Positions 33,708 to 42,327 are shown, numbered from the stretch's first letter. The stretch is DNA of 64,000 nt from JADLHS01 sp044225555 (GCA_044225555.1 JBGAIM010000001.1:620001-684000); one strand, 5' to 3'. Notes: a model not told the origin generated them from the letters alone. Numbers and translations are program-made.

Positions 33708-34307
33708 TTAGTCGATGTCATTTCGATAATGCTCGCGCAGGTAAGCTTCCCAATCGGCTCGCTTAACAACATACGGCAAATCATTCCAGCCTGCGGATTT
33801 CCATCCTAGTCCATCGCGGCCAGTGCGCACGTATAGACATCGCGCACCGTTTTCAGCGATAACTCCTCCGTAATCCAGACATCGTAACATGTCCTCGATT
33901 GTAACGCTGGGGTTGTCCTCACAAGCCTCCACCAATGCGTAAGAGGCCATGAATTTGGTCATTGAATAACACAACTCAGGGTCGTGGATAACACGCTGTG
34001 CTTCCGGCACGTTTGGAAGCGATGGATCAATTCGCTTCGACTCAAAAACCTGCGCATCCAAATTGAGTGCGATGCTTTGAAGTTTGTCGAGGAACTGAAC
34101 ATCCTCGTCGCCTCGCACGTCTTCTGTCTCCAGTTGGTCTATCCCAACGCTGATCCATCGACTAACGCCACTGGGACTGGTCCAATAAATCGTCCGAACC
34201 TGAGCGAATTCTTCAAGCGACGCATCCTCTTTCAAAAGGCGTTCAATTTCTGCTGGTGAAATGGGCGGTTTGCCTGTTGCTCGTTTGATTGTGAGAACGC
34301 GGCCCAT
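33708..34307 (-). CDS. Hypothetical protein
   Basis: This 199-residue soluble protein is without recognised domains. It has no signal peptide or membrane segment. The sequence is acidic, with a helical-looking N-terminus (ISPAEIERLLKEDASLEEF) and a C-terminus ending in YLREHYRNDID. The gene looks less GC-rich than its neighbours by eye and has no homologue I can name. It lies 16 bp after the convergent MFS gene and 18 bp downstream of the FIST gene on the same strand, so it may be co-transcribed with FIST. The frame is long and has a proper ATG, so I judge it real. Function unknown. Confidence 0.6.
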   Translation of the reverse strand: MGRVLTIKRATGKPPISPAEIERLLKEDASLEEFAQVRTIYWTSPSGVSRWISVGIDQLETEDVRGDEDVQFLDKLQSIALNLDAQVFESKRIDPSLPNVPEAQRVIHDPELCYSMTKFMASYALVEACEDNPSVTIEDMLRCLDYGGVIAENGARCLYVRTGRDGLGWKSAGWNDLPYVVKRADWEAYLREHYRNDID

Positions 34308-34325
34308 AAAGGTGAAGCTTCACTC

Positions 34326-35513
34326 TCACTTCTTCACGAACAACGCCAGCGAGGCGGTGTAGCCGTGGAGAAAATTTTTCTCGCCGACCGGGCCGATCTC
34401 GCCGTTGCAAAAGAAGCCGGCGAGGCCAATCTCGCCGAATTGTTTTTGCACCATCCGTGCGTCGTGGCCGGACTGACCGAAGAGGTGCTTGCCGCGTCCG
34501 TTGCAGCAGCAGAGGCAGCCGCCATAGACGGTTGCGCCGCCGAGTTGAATGTGAGTCCGCGCCAGCAGTTCGCTCATGTCCTCGGTGGCGGCAGCGGCGT
34601 CGCGGCGTTGGAACTGCATCGTCTGACCCGCGCGCGGCATGGCGCCCACGGCGAGCACCCCGGTTTGGGGATCGCCGCCGATGAGATTGCGCACGAGAAA
34701 GTCGCCGCGGTGGAAATCCTCAAGATACTCGTTCACCACCAGGCCGATGAAGAGGTTGCCTCGCACTTTCCGTTGATCCTCGGATGTCATCTGTCCCACC
34801 GTCTCCGATAACACCTCGTAGGCGGGCCGGTTCGCGATGCGGTGAATCAAGTTTTGCTCCACACGCGTGAGCGTCCAGGTGTCCCCGATGGGCGTGCAGC
34901 CCTGGGAAATCACGCCGGCGAGTTTGACGTCGCCACCCACGGAAATTGCGACGCCGCCCTCCTCGTAAACCTCGCCGTTGAGATAAACCTGGGTGGTTTG
35001 ATCGGCAAACACACCGCTCGCCAGGCCGCCGTAAACCGGCAGATTCTGGTAGGCCTCATTCCAACTGCGCAGCCAGGACTCGGAGTCGAGATGGAACGGG
35101 TCAATGAAGGCGAGCCACCCGTTGGTCTGGTCGGACCCGATGCCGGTTTGTTGGCGCCAGTTGTCGCCGGCGCTGGATTCCTCGACTTGGGCCTGCGTAA
35201 AGTAATACCCAGCGAGCTTGGCGCCAGGCAGGGAATAGAGCGCCAGGACGATGCCGGCGTTGTCTTCGATCTCTTCGTCGCCCACGACGAGCGCCGTGCT
35301 GGAACAGCCGGCCAGCAGTGGGATGCGCGCGTGAACCCGGAGGATTTCCAAAATCTGTTTCGCCTGGGGAAAATATTTCGGCGTCATGAACACAAGCCCG
35401 AGCGAGACGTGCGGGGCGCGCAATTGTTGCCGCAATTCCTCCGCCCACTCGCGCAGCTTCGCTTCGTCGAAGTCCTGCTGCCAATGTGCGGCGACTGAAT
35501 ACTCCGTGTTCAC
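34326..35513 (-). CDS. FIST domain protein (FIST_N + FIST_C)
   Basis: This 395-residue protein starts at a GTG (35513). The N-terminal part has the FIST pattern: SLGLVFMTPKYF, then PLLAGCSSTALV, then an alanine/glycine-rich sheet region. The C-terminal FIST_C part holds NLFIGLVVNEYLEDF, FLVRNLIGGDPQTG, MQFQRRD and the cysteine-bearing GGCLCCCNGRG, and ends with AGFFCNGEIGPVG. FIST domains are proposed sensory modules for small ligands such as amino acids; no kinase or cyclase output domain is attached here. It lies 9 bp downstream of the glycerate kinase gene, indicating an operon. Confidence 0.92.
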   Translation of the reverse strand: MNTEYSVAAHWQQDFDEAKLREWAEELRQQLRAPHVSLGLVFMTPKYFPQAKQILEILRVHARIPLLAGCSSTALVVGDEEIEDNAGIVLALYSLPGAKLAGYYFTQAQVEESSAGDNWRQQTGIGSDQTNGWLAFIDPFHLDSESWLRSWNEAYQNLPVYGGLASGVFADQTTQVYLNGEVYEEGGVAISVGGDVKLAGVISQGCTPIGDTWTLTRVEQNLIHRIANRPAYEVLSETVGQMTSEDQRKVRGNLFIGLVVNEYLEDFHRGDFLVRNLIGGDPQTGVLAVGAMPRAGQTMQFQRRDAAAATEDMSELLARTHIQLGGATVYGGCLCCCNGRGKHLFGQSGHDARMVQKQFGEIGLAGFFCNGEIGPVGEKNFLHGYTASLALFVKK

Positions 35514-35522
35514 ACCGCAAAG

Positions 35523-36644
35523 TTAACGGGGTGGCGGCGGTTTGCAAACCAAGTTCGCCGCGGTTTTTGCGGACAACCGTGTCAACCACAGCGCGGGATT
35601 TCGCATCGCCTCCGCTGGCGTGGTTAAATCGGTCAACCCGCCAAGCAGCGAGAACAATCTTTTCGTGGCGGTGGTGCGAATCACCCTGCCGCCGAGCGCA
35701 ATGCAGGGAATTCGGTGTGCGCCGCAACGGCTGGCGATTTCCCCGCAGCCTTTGCCCATGGCCGTCGTCTGGTCAATCGCACCCTCGCCCGTAATCACCA
35801 GGTCGGCTTGAAGCAACCGGCGTTTCAACCCGGCGTGCGCGGCCACCAAATCGAAGCCGTTGCGGAATGTTGCGCCGGCAAAAGCCATCAGGCCAAAGCC
35901 AAGGCCGCCGGCGGCGCCGGCCCCGGGCGCGCGCGCGAAATCCAAACCGTGTTGCCGTTTCAACATTTCCGCGAGGCGTCGCAAACAGCGTTCGGCGTGG
36001 TCGAAATCTTCAGCGCGCAAACCTTTTTGCGGGCCGTAAACGCGGCTCGCGCCCCGGCTTCCCAGCAGCGGATTCCGGACATCCACAGCGACAATGATTT
36101 TGGCCGCCGGGCGGCCTGGCCTGCGGACCGCCGCCAAGGCATCGAGTCGAGTCCATGATTCAAGGGGCTGGCCGGCGTGATCCAAAAATTCCCAGCCCAG
36201 GGCGCGGGCCATGCCAAATCCCGCGTCATTCGTCGCGCTGCCGCCAATGCCGACGATGATTTTTTTCGTCCCGGCCCGGTGCGCAGTCTGCAGAACGGTG
36301 CCGAGCCCAAAAGTATCGAGAGCAAACGGGTGGTATTTCCCTTTCGGCAACATTGCCAGCCCGATGACCCGTGCGGACTCGATGATGGCGGTTTTGGTTT
36401 TCTGGCTCCACCACCACCGTGCCGCGCACGAACGATGTGCGGCGTCCACGGTTTTGATCTGCCGGGGTTTTGCTTCCAGCAGTTGGCCCATGACTTCGCC
36501 AAAGCCATCACCGCCGTCGCTGATGGGTAACAATTCCAGCGAATCCTCCGGACGAACCCTACGCCAGCCGAGCGCAATGGCCTCGGCAGCCTCGCGGGCG
36601 GTCAGTGTGCCTTTGAATTTGTCCGGGGCAATGAGGACGCGCAT
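35523..36644 (-). CDS. Glycerate 2-kinase (GarK/GlxK family)
   Basis: This 373-residue enzyme begins MRVLIAPDKFKGTLTAREAA, the family signature, followed by ISDGGDGFGEVM, the glycine-rich VGIGGSATNDAGFGMA and a late ITGEGAIDQTTAMGKG. It phosphorylates D-glycerate to 2-phosphoglycerate, feeding the pool that ApgM converts. The cytoplasmic enzyme is usually about 380 residues, so this one is full length. It heads a two- or three-gene minus-strand unit with the FIST gene. No glyoxylate-pathway gene is nearby. Confidence 0.93.
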   Translation of the reverse strand: MRVLIAPDKFKGTLTAREAAEAIALGWRRVRPEDSLELLPISDGGDGFGEVMGQLLEAKPRQIKTVDAAHRSCAARWWWSQKTKTAIIESARVIGLAMLPKGKYHPFALDTFGLGTVLQTAHRAGTKKIIVGIGGSATNDAGFGMARALGWEFLDHAGQPLESWTRLDALAAVRRPGRPAAKIIVAVDVRNPLLGSRGASRVYGPQKGLRAEDFDHAERCLRRLAEMLKRQHGLDFARAPGAGAAGGLGFGLMAFAGATFRNGFDLVAAHAGLKRRLLQADLVITGEGAIDQTTAMGKGCGEIASRCGAHRIPCIALGGRVIRTTATKRLFSLLGGLTDLTTPAEAMRNPALWLTRLSAKTAANLVCKPPPPR

Positions 36645-36742
36645 GGGAACGAAGTCTAAAGGCTCAAGGTGGAAGTCTAAAGTCCTGAGTCAGCAAAGGC
36701 GGTTATATGGCGAACCTTTCGAGCGTGGCAGATTTTGGCCTA

Positions 36743-36770
36743 TTGCCGTCACGCGAAGTTATGGCATTAT
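36743..36770 (+). promoter_or_regulatory. Weak candidate promoter for the glutaredoxin gene
   Basis: TTGCCG (36743-36748) and CATTAT (36765-36770), 16 bp apart, each match four of six consensus positions. They lie 20 bp before the glutaredoxin ATG. The 146-bp divergent spacer also holds two direct copies of GAAGTCTAAAG near its left end. Supported only by motif matching. Confidence 0.25.
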
Positions 36771-36790
36771 GGGCGGAGTTATTGAAGATT

Positions 36791-37132
36791 ATGAACAAGC
36801 CAAAAATCATTGCCTATTTGAAACCGTCCTGCGGCTGGAGTAACGGCGTGCGCGCCGTCCTCCGCAAATACGATCTGCCTTTTGAAGACCGCGACATCAT
36901 CAACGACCCGGTCCAACGTCAGGAAATGATCGAAAAGAGCGGACAGATGCTCAGCCCGTGCGTCGAGATCAACGGCCACATGTTGCCGGACATCAGCGGC
37001 GAGGAAGTGGAAGCCTGGATGGTGGCAAACCAGGTTGTCACGCCAAATGATCGTCAGGCGGATGCGCCCACCAATCAACCCTGCGCCCACGAAATGCCGA
37101 GCGCGCCATTGAATTTCGGCGTCCGCCGGTAG
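36791..37132 (+). CDS. Glutaredoxin-like protein with a CxxS site
   Basis: From the ATG at 36791 this is 113 residues: a glutaredoxin fold (KIIAYLKPSCGWSNGVRAVLRKYDL, LSPCVEINGHMLPDISGEEVEAWM) plus a 25-residue tail containing a second cysteine region. The active site is CGWS, so only the first cysteine of the usual CPYC pair is kept. Monothiol glutaredoxins carry CGFS and serve Fe-S cluster transfer; this one differs in the third position. An open frame upstream would add 28 residues but gives no glutaredoxin sequence. A terminator follows at once. Confidence 0.88.
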   Translation: MNKPKIIAYLKPSCGWSNGVRAVLRKYDLPFEDRDIINDPVQRQEMIEKSGQMLSPCVEINGHMLPDISGEEVEAWMVANQVVTPNDRQADAPTNQPCAHEMPSAPLNFGVRR

Positions 37133-37150
37133 GAGGATTCGTTCGATTTA

Positions 37151-37179
37151 GCCGCGCTGGAAAACCAGCGCGGCTTTTT
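37151..37179 (+). terminator. Rho-independent terminator after the glutaredoxin gene
   Basis: A perfect 10-bp stem, GCCGCGCTGG/CCAGCGCGGC, with an AAAA tetraloop (37151-37174 region) is followed by TTTTT. It separates the glutaredoxin gene from the convergent xer gene. Confidence 0.92.
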
Positions 37180-37188
37180 CATTCTTGG

Positions 37189-38109
37189 CTACGGTCGCGG
37201 ATGGAACTTCCGGTGAATGTCGCGCAGGCGGCTGCCGGTGACATGCGTGTAGAGTTCGGTTGTGCTGATGGTGGCGTGGCCGAGCAACTCCTGGATCACG
37301 CGCAGGTCCGCGCCGTGTTCGAGCAAATGCGTGGCAAAGCTGTGTCGCAGCATGTGCGGCGTGATGTTGCGGGAAACGCCCGCCCGCCGAACCCGTCGCT
37401 TGATCCGCGCCCACATGGTGATGGGGGCGAACGCGGTGCCGCGTTGCGTGAGGAAGACATTGGCCGGTGAGCGCGGCTTCACAAGTTTGGGCCGGCCATC
37501 GTTCAAGTAACGATTCAGAGCGGCGATGGCCTGGCTGCCGACGGGCACGACCCGTTCCTTGTTGCCTTTGCCAATCACATTGAGGAAGCCGGCGTCCAGA
37601 TGCAGTTGCTCCAATCGCAGGCCGCACAACTCCGAACGGCGCAACCCCGAAGCGTAGGCTAGTTCGAGAATGGCGTCATCGCACAGGGATTGCGGCGTGG
37701 CCGGCGGTGCCGGCGAGAGGAGCTTGTCAATTTCGGCGGCGGTCAATGATTTCGGCAAGCGCTTCCAACGGCGGGGGAGGGAGAGATGCTCGGCGACGTT
37801 CGCGGGCAGGTGTTTCTCGTTCTCCGCGAAGCGATAGAAGGCCCGAAGCGCGGCGATTTCGAGGTACACACTCTCGCCGCTCAAGCGCCGGGTGGAATCC
37901 TTGGGTTCATGCGCGACCGTCCGTTCGCGTTCGTGCTGTAGAAAGGACATGAGGTGGGGCAGTCCAACCTGCTGCCAGTCCGTCAGCTTTTCCTTTTCCG
38001 CCCAGGCGATGAACCTGCCCAACAGGCCGGCATAAGTGCGCTGGGTGTGTTCCGCCTGGCCGCGTTCGTGGCGGAGGTATTGAAGGAAATCTTCAACGAG
38101 CGCTTGCAT
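37189..38109 (-). CDS. Tyrosine recombinase, XerC/XerD type
   Basis: This 306-residue recombinase has the two-domain Xer layout. The N-terminal SAM-like DNA-binding domain (FLQYLRHERGQAEHTQRTY) is followed by the catalytic domain with Arg157 in SGLRRSEL, Lys184 in GKGNKERVVP, His252 and Arg255 in HMLRHSFATHLL, His278 in LLGHATISTT and nucleophile Tyr287 in ELYTHV. Length and motifs fit the chromosome-dimer-resolution enzymes rather than phage integrases; XerC and XerD cannot be told apart here. Its start overlaps the end of gspK by 17 bp, so it is the last gene of the gspF-K unit. I see no dif-like site nearby. Confidence 0.92.
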   Translation of the reverse strand: MQALVEDFLQYLRHERGQAEHTQRTYAGLLGRFIAWAEKEKLTDWQQVGLPHLMSFLQHERERTVAHEPKDSTRRLSGESVYLEIAALRAFYRFAENEKHLPANVAEHLSLPRRWKRLPKSLTAAEIDKLLSPAPPATPQSLCDDAILELAYASGLRRSELCGLRLEQLHLDAGFLNVIGKGNKERVVPVGSQAIAALNRYLNDGRPKLVKPRSPANVFLTQRGTAFAPITMWARIKRRVRRAGVSRNITPHMLRHSFATHLLEHGADLRVIQELLGHATISTTELYTHVTGSRLRDIHRKFHPRP

Positions 38110-39229
38110 GGCTCGCGTTGGGACTCGTGGCCGGCGGGGAAAACTTCCAGTTGAAGGTCAGCACCTGGACATCGCGCGGACTCTTGCGCGCGAGGATGGC
38201 GAAAAAGTAGCGATGGTAGCCGTTGATCTGCGCGTCCACCTGCACCTCGAACGTGCTGCTGCGCACATCGCAATAGCGTTGCACCTGGCCCACCACGCCC
38301 CGATTGAGGCCGCCGCACAGCAGGCCCTCGCCGGGATTTCGGAACGGCGTGTCGTCCTCGGTGCCATCCACGCCATCGGGACCGGAACGGCATTGAATGA
38401 TTTGCGCGGCGATGTTTTCATCCACAAACGGAATCATCTGCAATGTGGTTTGCGAAGCGGTGTTGAGGTTGAGGCGGCCGGTGGAAAGCGGCGTGAACAG
38501 CTCCACCAAACCGACTCCGTAACCCGCGGGTTGCCCGGGCCTTGGCTGAAGACCGAGCCGGTTCTGGGCGGCTGCCTGCGGCCGTTCCGCGGCGAATCCG
38601 CCCCAGTAGATTTCCGGCATTTCGCGGATGCCATAGACAAGCAAGAGTTCCGAGAGATCGTCCAGCGGCCCGTCCTTCGCCAGATAGGGCGGATCGAGTG
38701 ACTGGTAGTAATCGCCTTCCTTGCCGCCGACGTGCTGGCTCTTGTCCGGGTCAATCCAGTCGAGTATCGATGCGGTGATCGGTCCCGCATCGCCCGCATC
38801 CACCCCGACCAGCCGCATTGCCTGATCCAGCATGGCCTGGTCGGCCATGTTGATGTTCACCTTGCGTTCGAGATCCACGATCTTCAGCGAGATCGTGCCG
38901 CGCCCGAGCTGGATGTTGTCGAGCACGACATCGGCGAGCGGACTGTTGCTGGTCATCATGCTGCCCGGACCGCCAGCCCATTTCTGGTTCAGCGAATCGT
39001 AAGGTTCCTGGGAAATAGTCATCTGCTGGGCAAGCACCCATTGCGCGAGGGCCACGCCGGATTTGCCGAGCGAAATCAACTCGGACTCGTTGTTCGCGTT
39101 CATGGCGAGCTTCGTCTCCACTTTCATCGAGTAGGCGAACCCCGCCGCGAGGATGGACAACACCGTGATGCACACCATCACGATGATGAGCGCGATGCCG
39201 GAGACCGGTGATTGGCGCAGGACTCTCAT
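38093..39229 (-). CDS. gspK: Type II secretion minor pseudopilin GspK
   Basis: From the ATG at 39229 the protein is 378 residues. The N-terminal MRVLRQSPVSGIALIIVMVC resembles a GspK prepilin leader, with cleavage expected after SG before IALIIV. The large globular domain holds the helix-hairpin-helix-like LDWIDPDKSQ and LNLNTASQTTLQMIP of GspK. In type II secretion GspK caps the pseudopilus tip with GspI and GspJ. The start codon overlaps the stop of gspJ by one base (TAATG), indicating translational coupling. An upstream open frame to 39499 is an overlap artefact. The end overlaps xer by 17 bp. Confidence 0.9.
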   Translation of the reverse strand: MRVLRQSPVSGIALIIVMVCITVLSILAAGFAYSMKVETKLAMNANNESELISLGKSGVALAQWVLAQQMTISQEPYDSLNQKWAGGPGSMMTSNSPLADVVLDNIQLGRGTISLKIVDLERKVNINMADQAMLDQAMRLVGVDAGDAGPITASILDWIDPDKSQHVGGKEGDYYQSLDPPYLAKDGPLDDLSELLLVYGIREMPEIYWGGFAAERPQAAAQNRLGLQPRPGQPAGYGVGLVELFTPLSTGRLNLNTASQTTLQMIPFVDENIAAQIIQCRSGPDGVDGTEDDTPFRNPGEGLLCGGLNRGVVGQVQRYCDVRSSTFEVQVDAQINGYHRYFFAILARKSPRDVQVLTFNWKFSPPATSPNASHASAR

Positions 39230-40020
39230 TAGAATCGGATAAGGCCCGATTGCCCTCCCGGCCGCCCTGGCTGACCGGGGACGGGTTGGCCCGGCTGGCC
39301 TGGTTGCCCCGGTTGGATTCCCGGCGGTTGCCCGGGCTGCTGGCCGGGCCTTTGCACGGAGGTGGGCACCATGATGGAAGGTAACTGGATGATCCGCGAA
39401 ACCTCCTCGCGCTGGGACGAGGCATAACCCCCCGGGCTGGGCCGGTTGAAATCGAGCGTCAGCTTGAGCATCTTCGGGAGTTGGTTCGTGGCCGTCCATT
39501 CATCCACCCAACTCTTCTTGCGATCATCCCAAAACTCGAACGCCATCTTGCTCACGCCCTTCGCGAGTACGAGCGGCTTGTCCCGCTCGGTTTGGTCCAT
39601 TTCCATCAAAATGGGATTCTGGCGGAGGACCAGTTGCGATTGCGAGTCGGGGCCGCTTTCAATCGAGAAAGTCACGCGGCGCACGTCGAAATCGGGAAAC
39701 CGGCCATCACGCGGAAATGATTCCGGCAGCCGCGCGACGAAACTCAGGAAGCCGCCATCCCCATTCTCGGCGACAAATCCGTAATGCTGCCGGTCCGCCT
39801 CGAACGACCGGACGCACCCGAGTGATTCCTCGATGGTGCGCAGGGCAATGCGTTCCCGCTGAATCCGCGCGGAAGCCTGGAGGCCGATCTGGGCCGACCG
39901 GATGATCAGCGTCCAACTGGCGTAAATCGCGGCCAGCAACAGCCCGAAGATCGCCAGTGCCATCATGATTTCGATGAGCGTGAAGGCGCGCCGTGCTGAA
40001 GTTGTGGGCCGCGTTTTCAT
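39229..40020 (-). CDS. gspJ: Type II secretion minor pseudopilin GspJ with Pro/Gly/Gln-rich tail
   Basis: From the ATG at 40020 this is 263 residues. The prepilin leader MKTRPTTSARRAFTLIEIMM has Ala instead of Gly before the processed Phe, with Glu at mature position 5. The globular part (LRTIEESLGCVRSF, FLSFVARLPESF) resembles GspJ. The last 40 or so residues form a low-complexity tail of PGQ/GQP repeats (QPGQPGQPGQPVPGQPG), not usual for GspJ. The gene overlaps gspI by 4 bp (ATGA) and touches gspK, so the three are coupled. Assembly partner of GspI and GspK. Confidence 0.85.
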   Translation of the reverse strand: MKTRPTTSARRAFTLIEIMMALAIFGLLLAAIYASWTLIIRSAQIGLQASARIQRERIALRTIEESLGCVRSFEADRQHYGFVAENGDGGFLSFVARLPESFPRDGRFPDFDVRRVTFSIESGPDSQSQLVLRQNPILMEMDQTERDKPLVLAKGVSKMAFEFWDDRKKSWVDEWTATNQLPKMLKLTLDFNRPSPGGYASSQREEVSRIIQLPSIMVPTSVQRPGQQPGQPPGIQPGQPGQPGQPVPGQPGRPGGQSGLIRF

Positions 40021-40481
40021 CGGGGCATCCCAAGGCCGCCGACACCGCCGGCACCGCCTTGCTGGGTGTTGGGATCGAAATAGAGCGTGCTGATGGCCGA
40101 CTCCACCGTGCCGAGCCGGCGGTTGATCACGCGATAATCCACCTGCCACAAGCCGTTCGACGCGAAGAAGGTCGTTTCCTTTTCCCACGCGTAGTCGCGA
40201 TACTGGCCGTTGAACTCGGCGAGGTCGCTAAACTCACCGCTTTCCAGCCCCTCGGTGACGCGGTTGGTGACGGAAAGAAAATACGCGTGAACCATTCCGG
40301 CGTCGGCGGACTTTTTGTTTTGAAACGCCCGGGCGTTGCGCAGCAGTTGTGAAATCAAGCCGAGGATCGTGAACAGCGCGATAAAGAAAATCCCCAGGGC
40401 AATCATCACTTCCAACAGCGAGAAACCCGAACGCTTTCGACTTTGCCGGGGCGGGGTTGCGGCGGGGCTTGAACGGTTCAT
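40017..40481 (-). CDS. gspI: Type II secretion minor pseudopilin GspI-like
   Basis: This 154-residue prepilin has a long basic leader (MNRSSPAATPPRQSRKRSG) cut before FSLLEVMIALGIFF; the Glu at position 5 is conserved. The following domain is short and ends in a glycine-rich stretch (GGAGGVGGLGMPR). Position between gspH-like and gspJ, and the size, point to GspI. It lies 2 bp downstream of gspH and overlaps gspJ by 4 bp. The prepilin class is certain; the I subtype is inferred mainly from gene order. Confidence 0.82.
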   Translation of the reverse strand: MNRSSPAATPPRQSRKRSGFSLLEVMIALGIFFIALFTILGLISQLLRNARAFQNKKSADAGMVHAYFLSVTNRVTEGLESGEFSDLAEFNGQYRDYAWEKETTFFASNGLWQVDYRVINRRLGTVESAISTLYFDPNTQQGGAGGVGGLGMPR

Positions 40482-40483
40482 GG

Positions 40484-41038
40484 CTACTCCCAGTTCCTGA
40501 TTTCCATCAGGTCGCTGATTGTCCGCGCGAGACCCGTGGTGGGCTCCAATTCAATTCCGCGGACGTCTCCGCGGTCCGACACCAACACCAGTCGCAATTC
40601 ATCGGAAGTTCCGTTGGGGAAAAACCGGACCCACGTCCACTCGGACTGACGGTAGTTCAGCAAGTTGACCTGGAGCATGCCGAAGGAAATATCCGCTGGT
40701 AGCGCCCCGGCGGTGGTCTTGTTGGGAGCGGGTTCGGTGGTTGTCTCGAGGGGTGCGGGATGCTCCGTCGGCGTCGCCGTTGCGCCACCCGCCACGATTT
40801 CAAACCGGTTTTCCATCGGATAAAACTTCAACTTCACCTCCCGGCCCGTGATGATCGACTGGGCCCGGGCGTTGGTCAGCACGTCTTTCATGTCCGACAC
40901 GGCGCGGCGCATGCCTTCCTTTTTGGCCAGCTGGTAGATGCTGGGGATGCCCATGGTCAGAATGAGTCCCATGATGGCGACCACCACCATGATCTCGATC
41001 AAAGTGAAGCCGGCTCGACTGGAGCGCGAAGTCTTCAT
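40484..41038 (-). CDS. gspH: Type II secretion pseudopilin GspH-like
   Basis: From the ATG at 41038 the protein is 184 residues. A TTG two codons upstream also opens the frame. The leader MKTSRSSRAG is cut before FTLIEIMVVVAIMGLIL. The domain after it, DMKDVLTNARAQSIITGREVKLKF, is typical of GspH rather than the major pseudopilin GspG, which has a conserved calcium loop not seen here. A Thr/Pro-rich stretch sits in the middle (TPTEHPAPLETTTEPAPNKT). It lies 2 bp after gspF and 2 bp before gspI. Confidence 0.82.
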   Translation of the reverse strand: MKTSRSSRAGFTLIEIMVVVAIMGLILTMGIPSIYQLAKKEGMRRAVSDMKDVLTNARAQSIITGREVKLKFYPMENRFEIVAGGATATPTEHPAPLETTTEPAPNKTTAGALPADISFGMLQVNLLNYRQSEWTWVRFFPNGTSDELRLVLVSDRGDVRGIELEPTTGLARTISDLMEIRNWE

Positions 41039-41040
41039 CG

Positions 41041-42327
41041 TCAATTCCCCATCCCGCCACTGATGTTCGAGATCAGCTTGAACATCGGCAACAGCACGCT
41101 CAACAACAGGAAGCCAACGCCCAACGCCATGAAAATGATCAGAATCGGCTCGATCAACGTCATCATCACCCGCAAGGCGATTGTCAGTTCGCCGTCGTAG
41201 GTGTCGGCCACATTCTTCAAGGCGGCGGGCACATCGCCGGTTTCCTCGCCGATCTTCACCAGGTCCACCATCAACTGCGGGAACACCTTGCTGGCGGCCA
41301 GCGGTTGGGCGAGCGTCTTGCCGTCCGTCACCGCGTCCCGTGTTTTGGAAATGGCTTCCTTGATGACGCCATTGGACATGACCTGCTCGGTGATCTTGAG
41401 CGCCGTGAGCACCGGCACGCCGTTTTCAAGCAGCGTCGAAAGTGTGCGGGCGAACTGGCCGTAGTAATTCAGGCAAACCACTTTTCCGACGATCGGCAGC
41501 TTCAACATCCAGCGGTCCAGCCGCTGGCTGCCCTCGACCGAGTGCCGGAAGCGTTGGAAAATGATGAGTGCCGCCAACAGCAGCAACAGCAGCAACCACC
41601 AGTAATGCGTGAAGACATAGCCCACGCCGATCAGGAATTTCGTCGGCGCCGGCAGTTCCACATTGAAGCCGGAAAACATCTTCTCAAACTGCGGCAGCAT
41701 GAAGTAGATGAAGAACAGCATCAGGCCCGCGCCCACGGCGCAGACCATCACGGGATATATGAGGGCCGACTTCAATTTGCTCTGCACCTCCGCGTAACGT
41801 TCAAAGTGATTGGCCATGCGCCGCAAAACATCCACCAACGCGCCCGATTGTTCGCCCGCCTTCACCATGTTGACGTAAAGATCGTTGAAGATCAGGGGTT
41901 GCTTGCCCATGGCCTCGGACAGGCCGCGCCCTTCCATGACCTCCTGCCGCAACCCGGCGCTGACTTCCTTGGGGATGCCCTTCGTCTCGAGATGCGTCAT
42001 GCTGTTGAGCGCGACCGTCAACGGCATGCCGGCTTGGAGGAGGTTGGCCAGTTGCTGCGTGAACGTGGCCAGTTCCTGCAACTTGGGTTTACGCTTGCGT
42101 GTCAATGCTTCGCGCATCGCCGGCGGCAGCATCGCGGTGAAAGAGGCCTTGCCGTCGGCGGGCCTTTCGCTCTTGGCCGCCGCGCCGCCTTTGGGCATGT
42201 CCACGGCCACCGGGAATAGTCCCAGCCGCTCGATTTGCGCGAGGGCGGCGGGACGGTCGGCCACCTCGAGCACGCCTTGCACGACCTCGCCCGATCGTCG
42301 CCGGGCTTTGTAGGAAAACTGCGGCAT
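41041..42327 (-). CDS. gspF: Type II secretion inner-membrane platform protein GspF
   Basis: This 428-residue protein has the tandem GspF/PilC fold: N-terminal MPQFSYKARRRSGEVVQGVLE, then two similar T2SSF domains, each with a FTQQLANLLQAGMPLTVAL or FARTLSTLLENGVPVLTAL segment. Three long membrane segments are visible, and the last ends in the typical FLLLSVLLPMFKLISNISGG. It forms the inner-membrane platform that couples the ATPase GspE to pseudopilus growth. It is the first gene of the gspF-H-I-J-K-xer unit. GspE, GspD, GspG, GspL and GspM are not in the window. Confidence 0.94.
   Translation of the reverse strand: MPQFSYKARRRSGEVVQGVLEVADRPAALAQIERLGLFPVAVDMPKGGAAAKSERPADGKASFTAMLPPAMREALTRKRKPKLQELATFTQQLANLLQAGMPLTVALNSMTHLETKGIPKEVSAGLRQEVMEGRGLSEAMGKQPLIFNDLYVNMVKAGEQSGALVDVLRRMANHFERYAEVQSKLKSALIYPVMVCAVGAGLMLFFIYFMLPQFEKMFSGFNVELPAPTKFLIGVGYVFTHYWWLLLLLLLAALIIFQRFRHSVEGSQRLDRWMLKLPIVGKVVCLNYYGQFARTLSTLLENGVPVLTALKITEQVMSNGVIKEAISKTRDAVTDGKTLAQPLAASKVFPQLMVDLVKIGEETGDVPAALKNVADTYDGELTIALRVMMTLIEPILIIFMALGVGFLLLSVLLPMFKLISNISGGMGN

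Noticed and set aside
37189..38109. Xer recombinase considered as an integrase of a mobile element
   Set aside because: The length and motifs fit XerC/XerD, and there is no attachment site, excisionase or cargo. It is embedded in a secretion operon.
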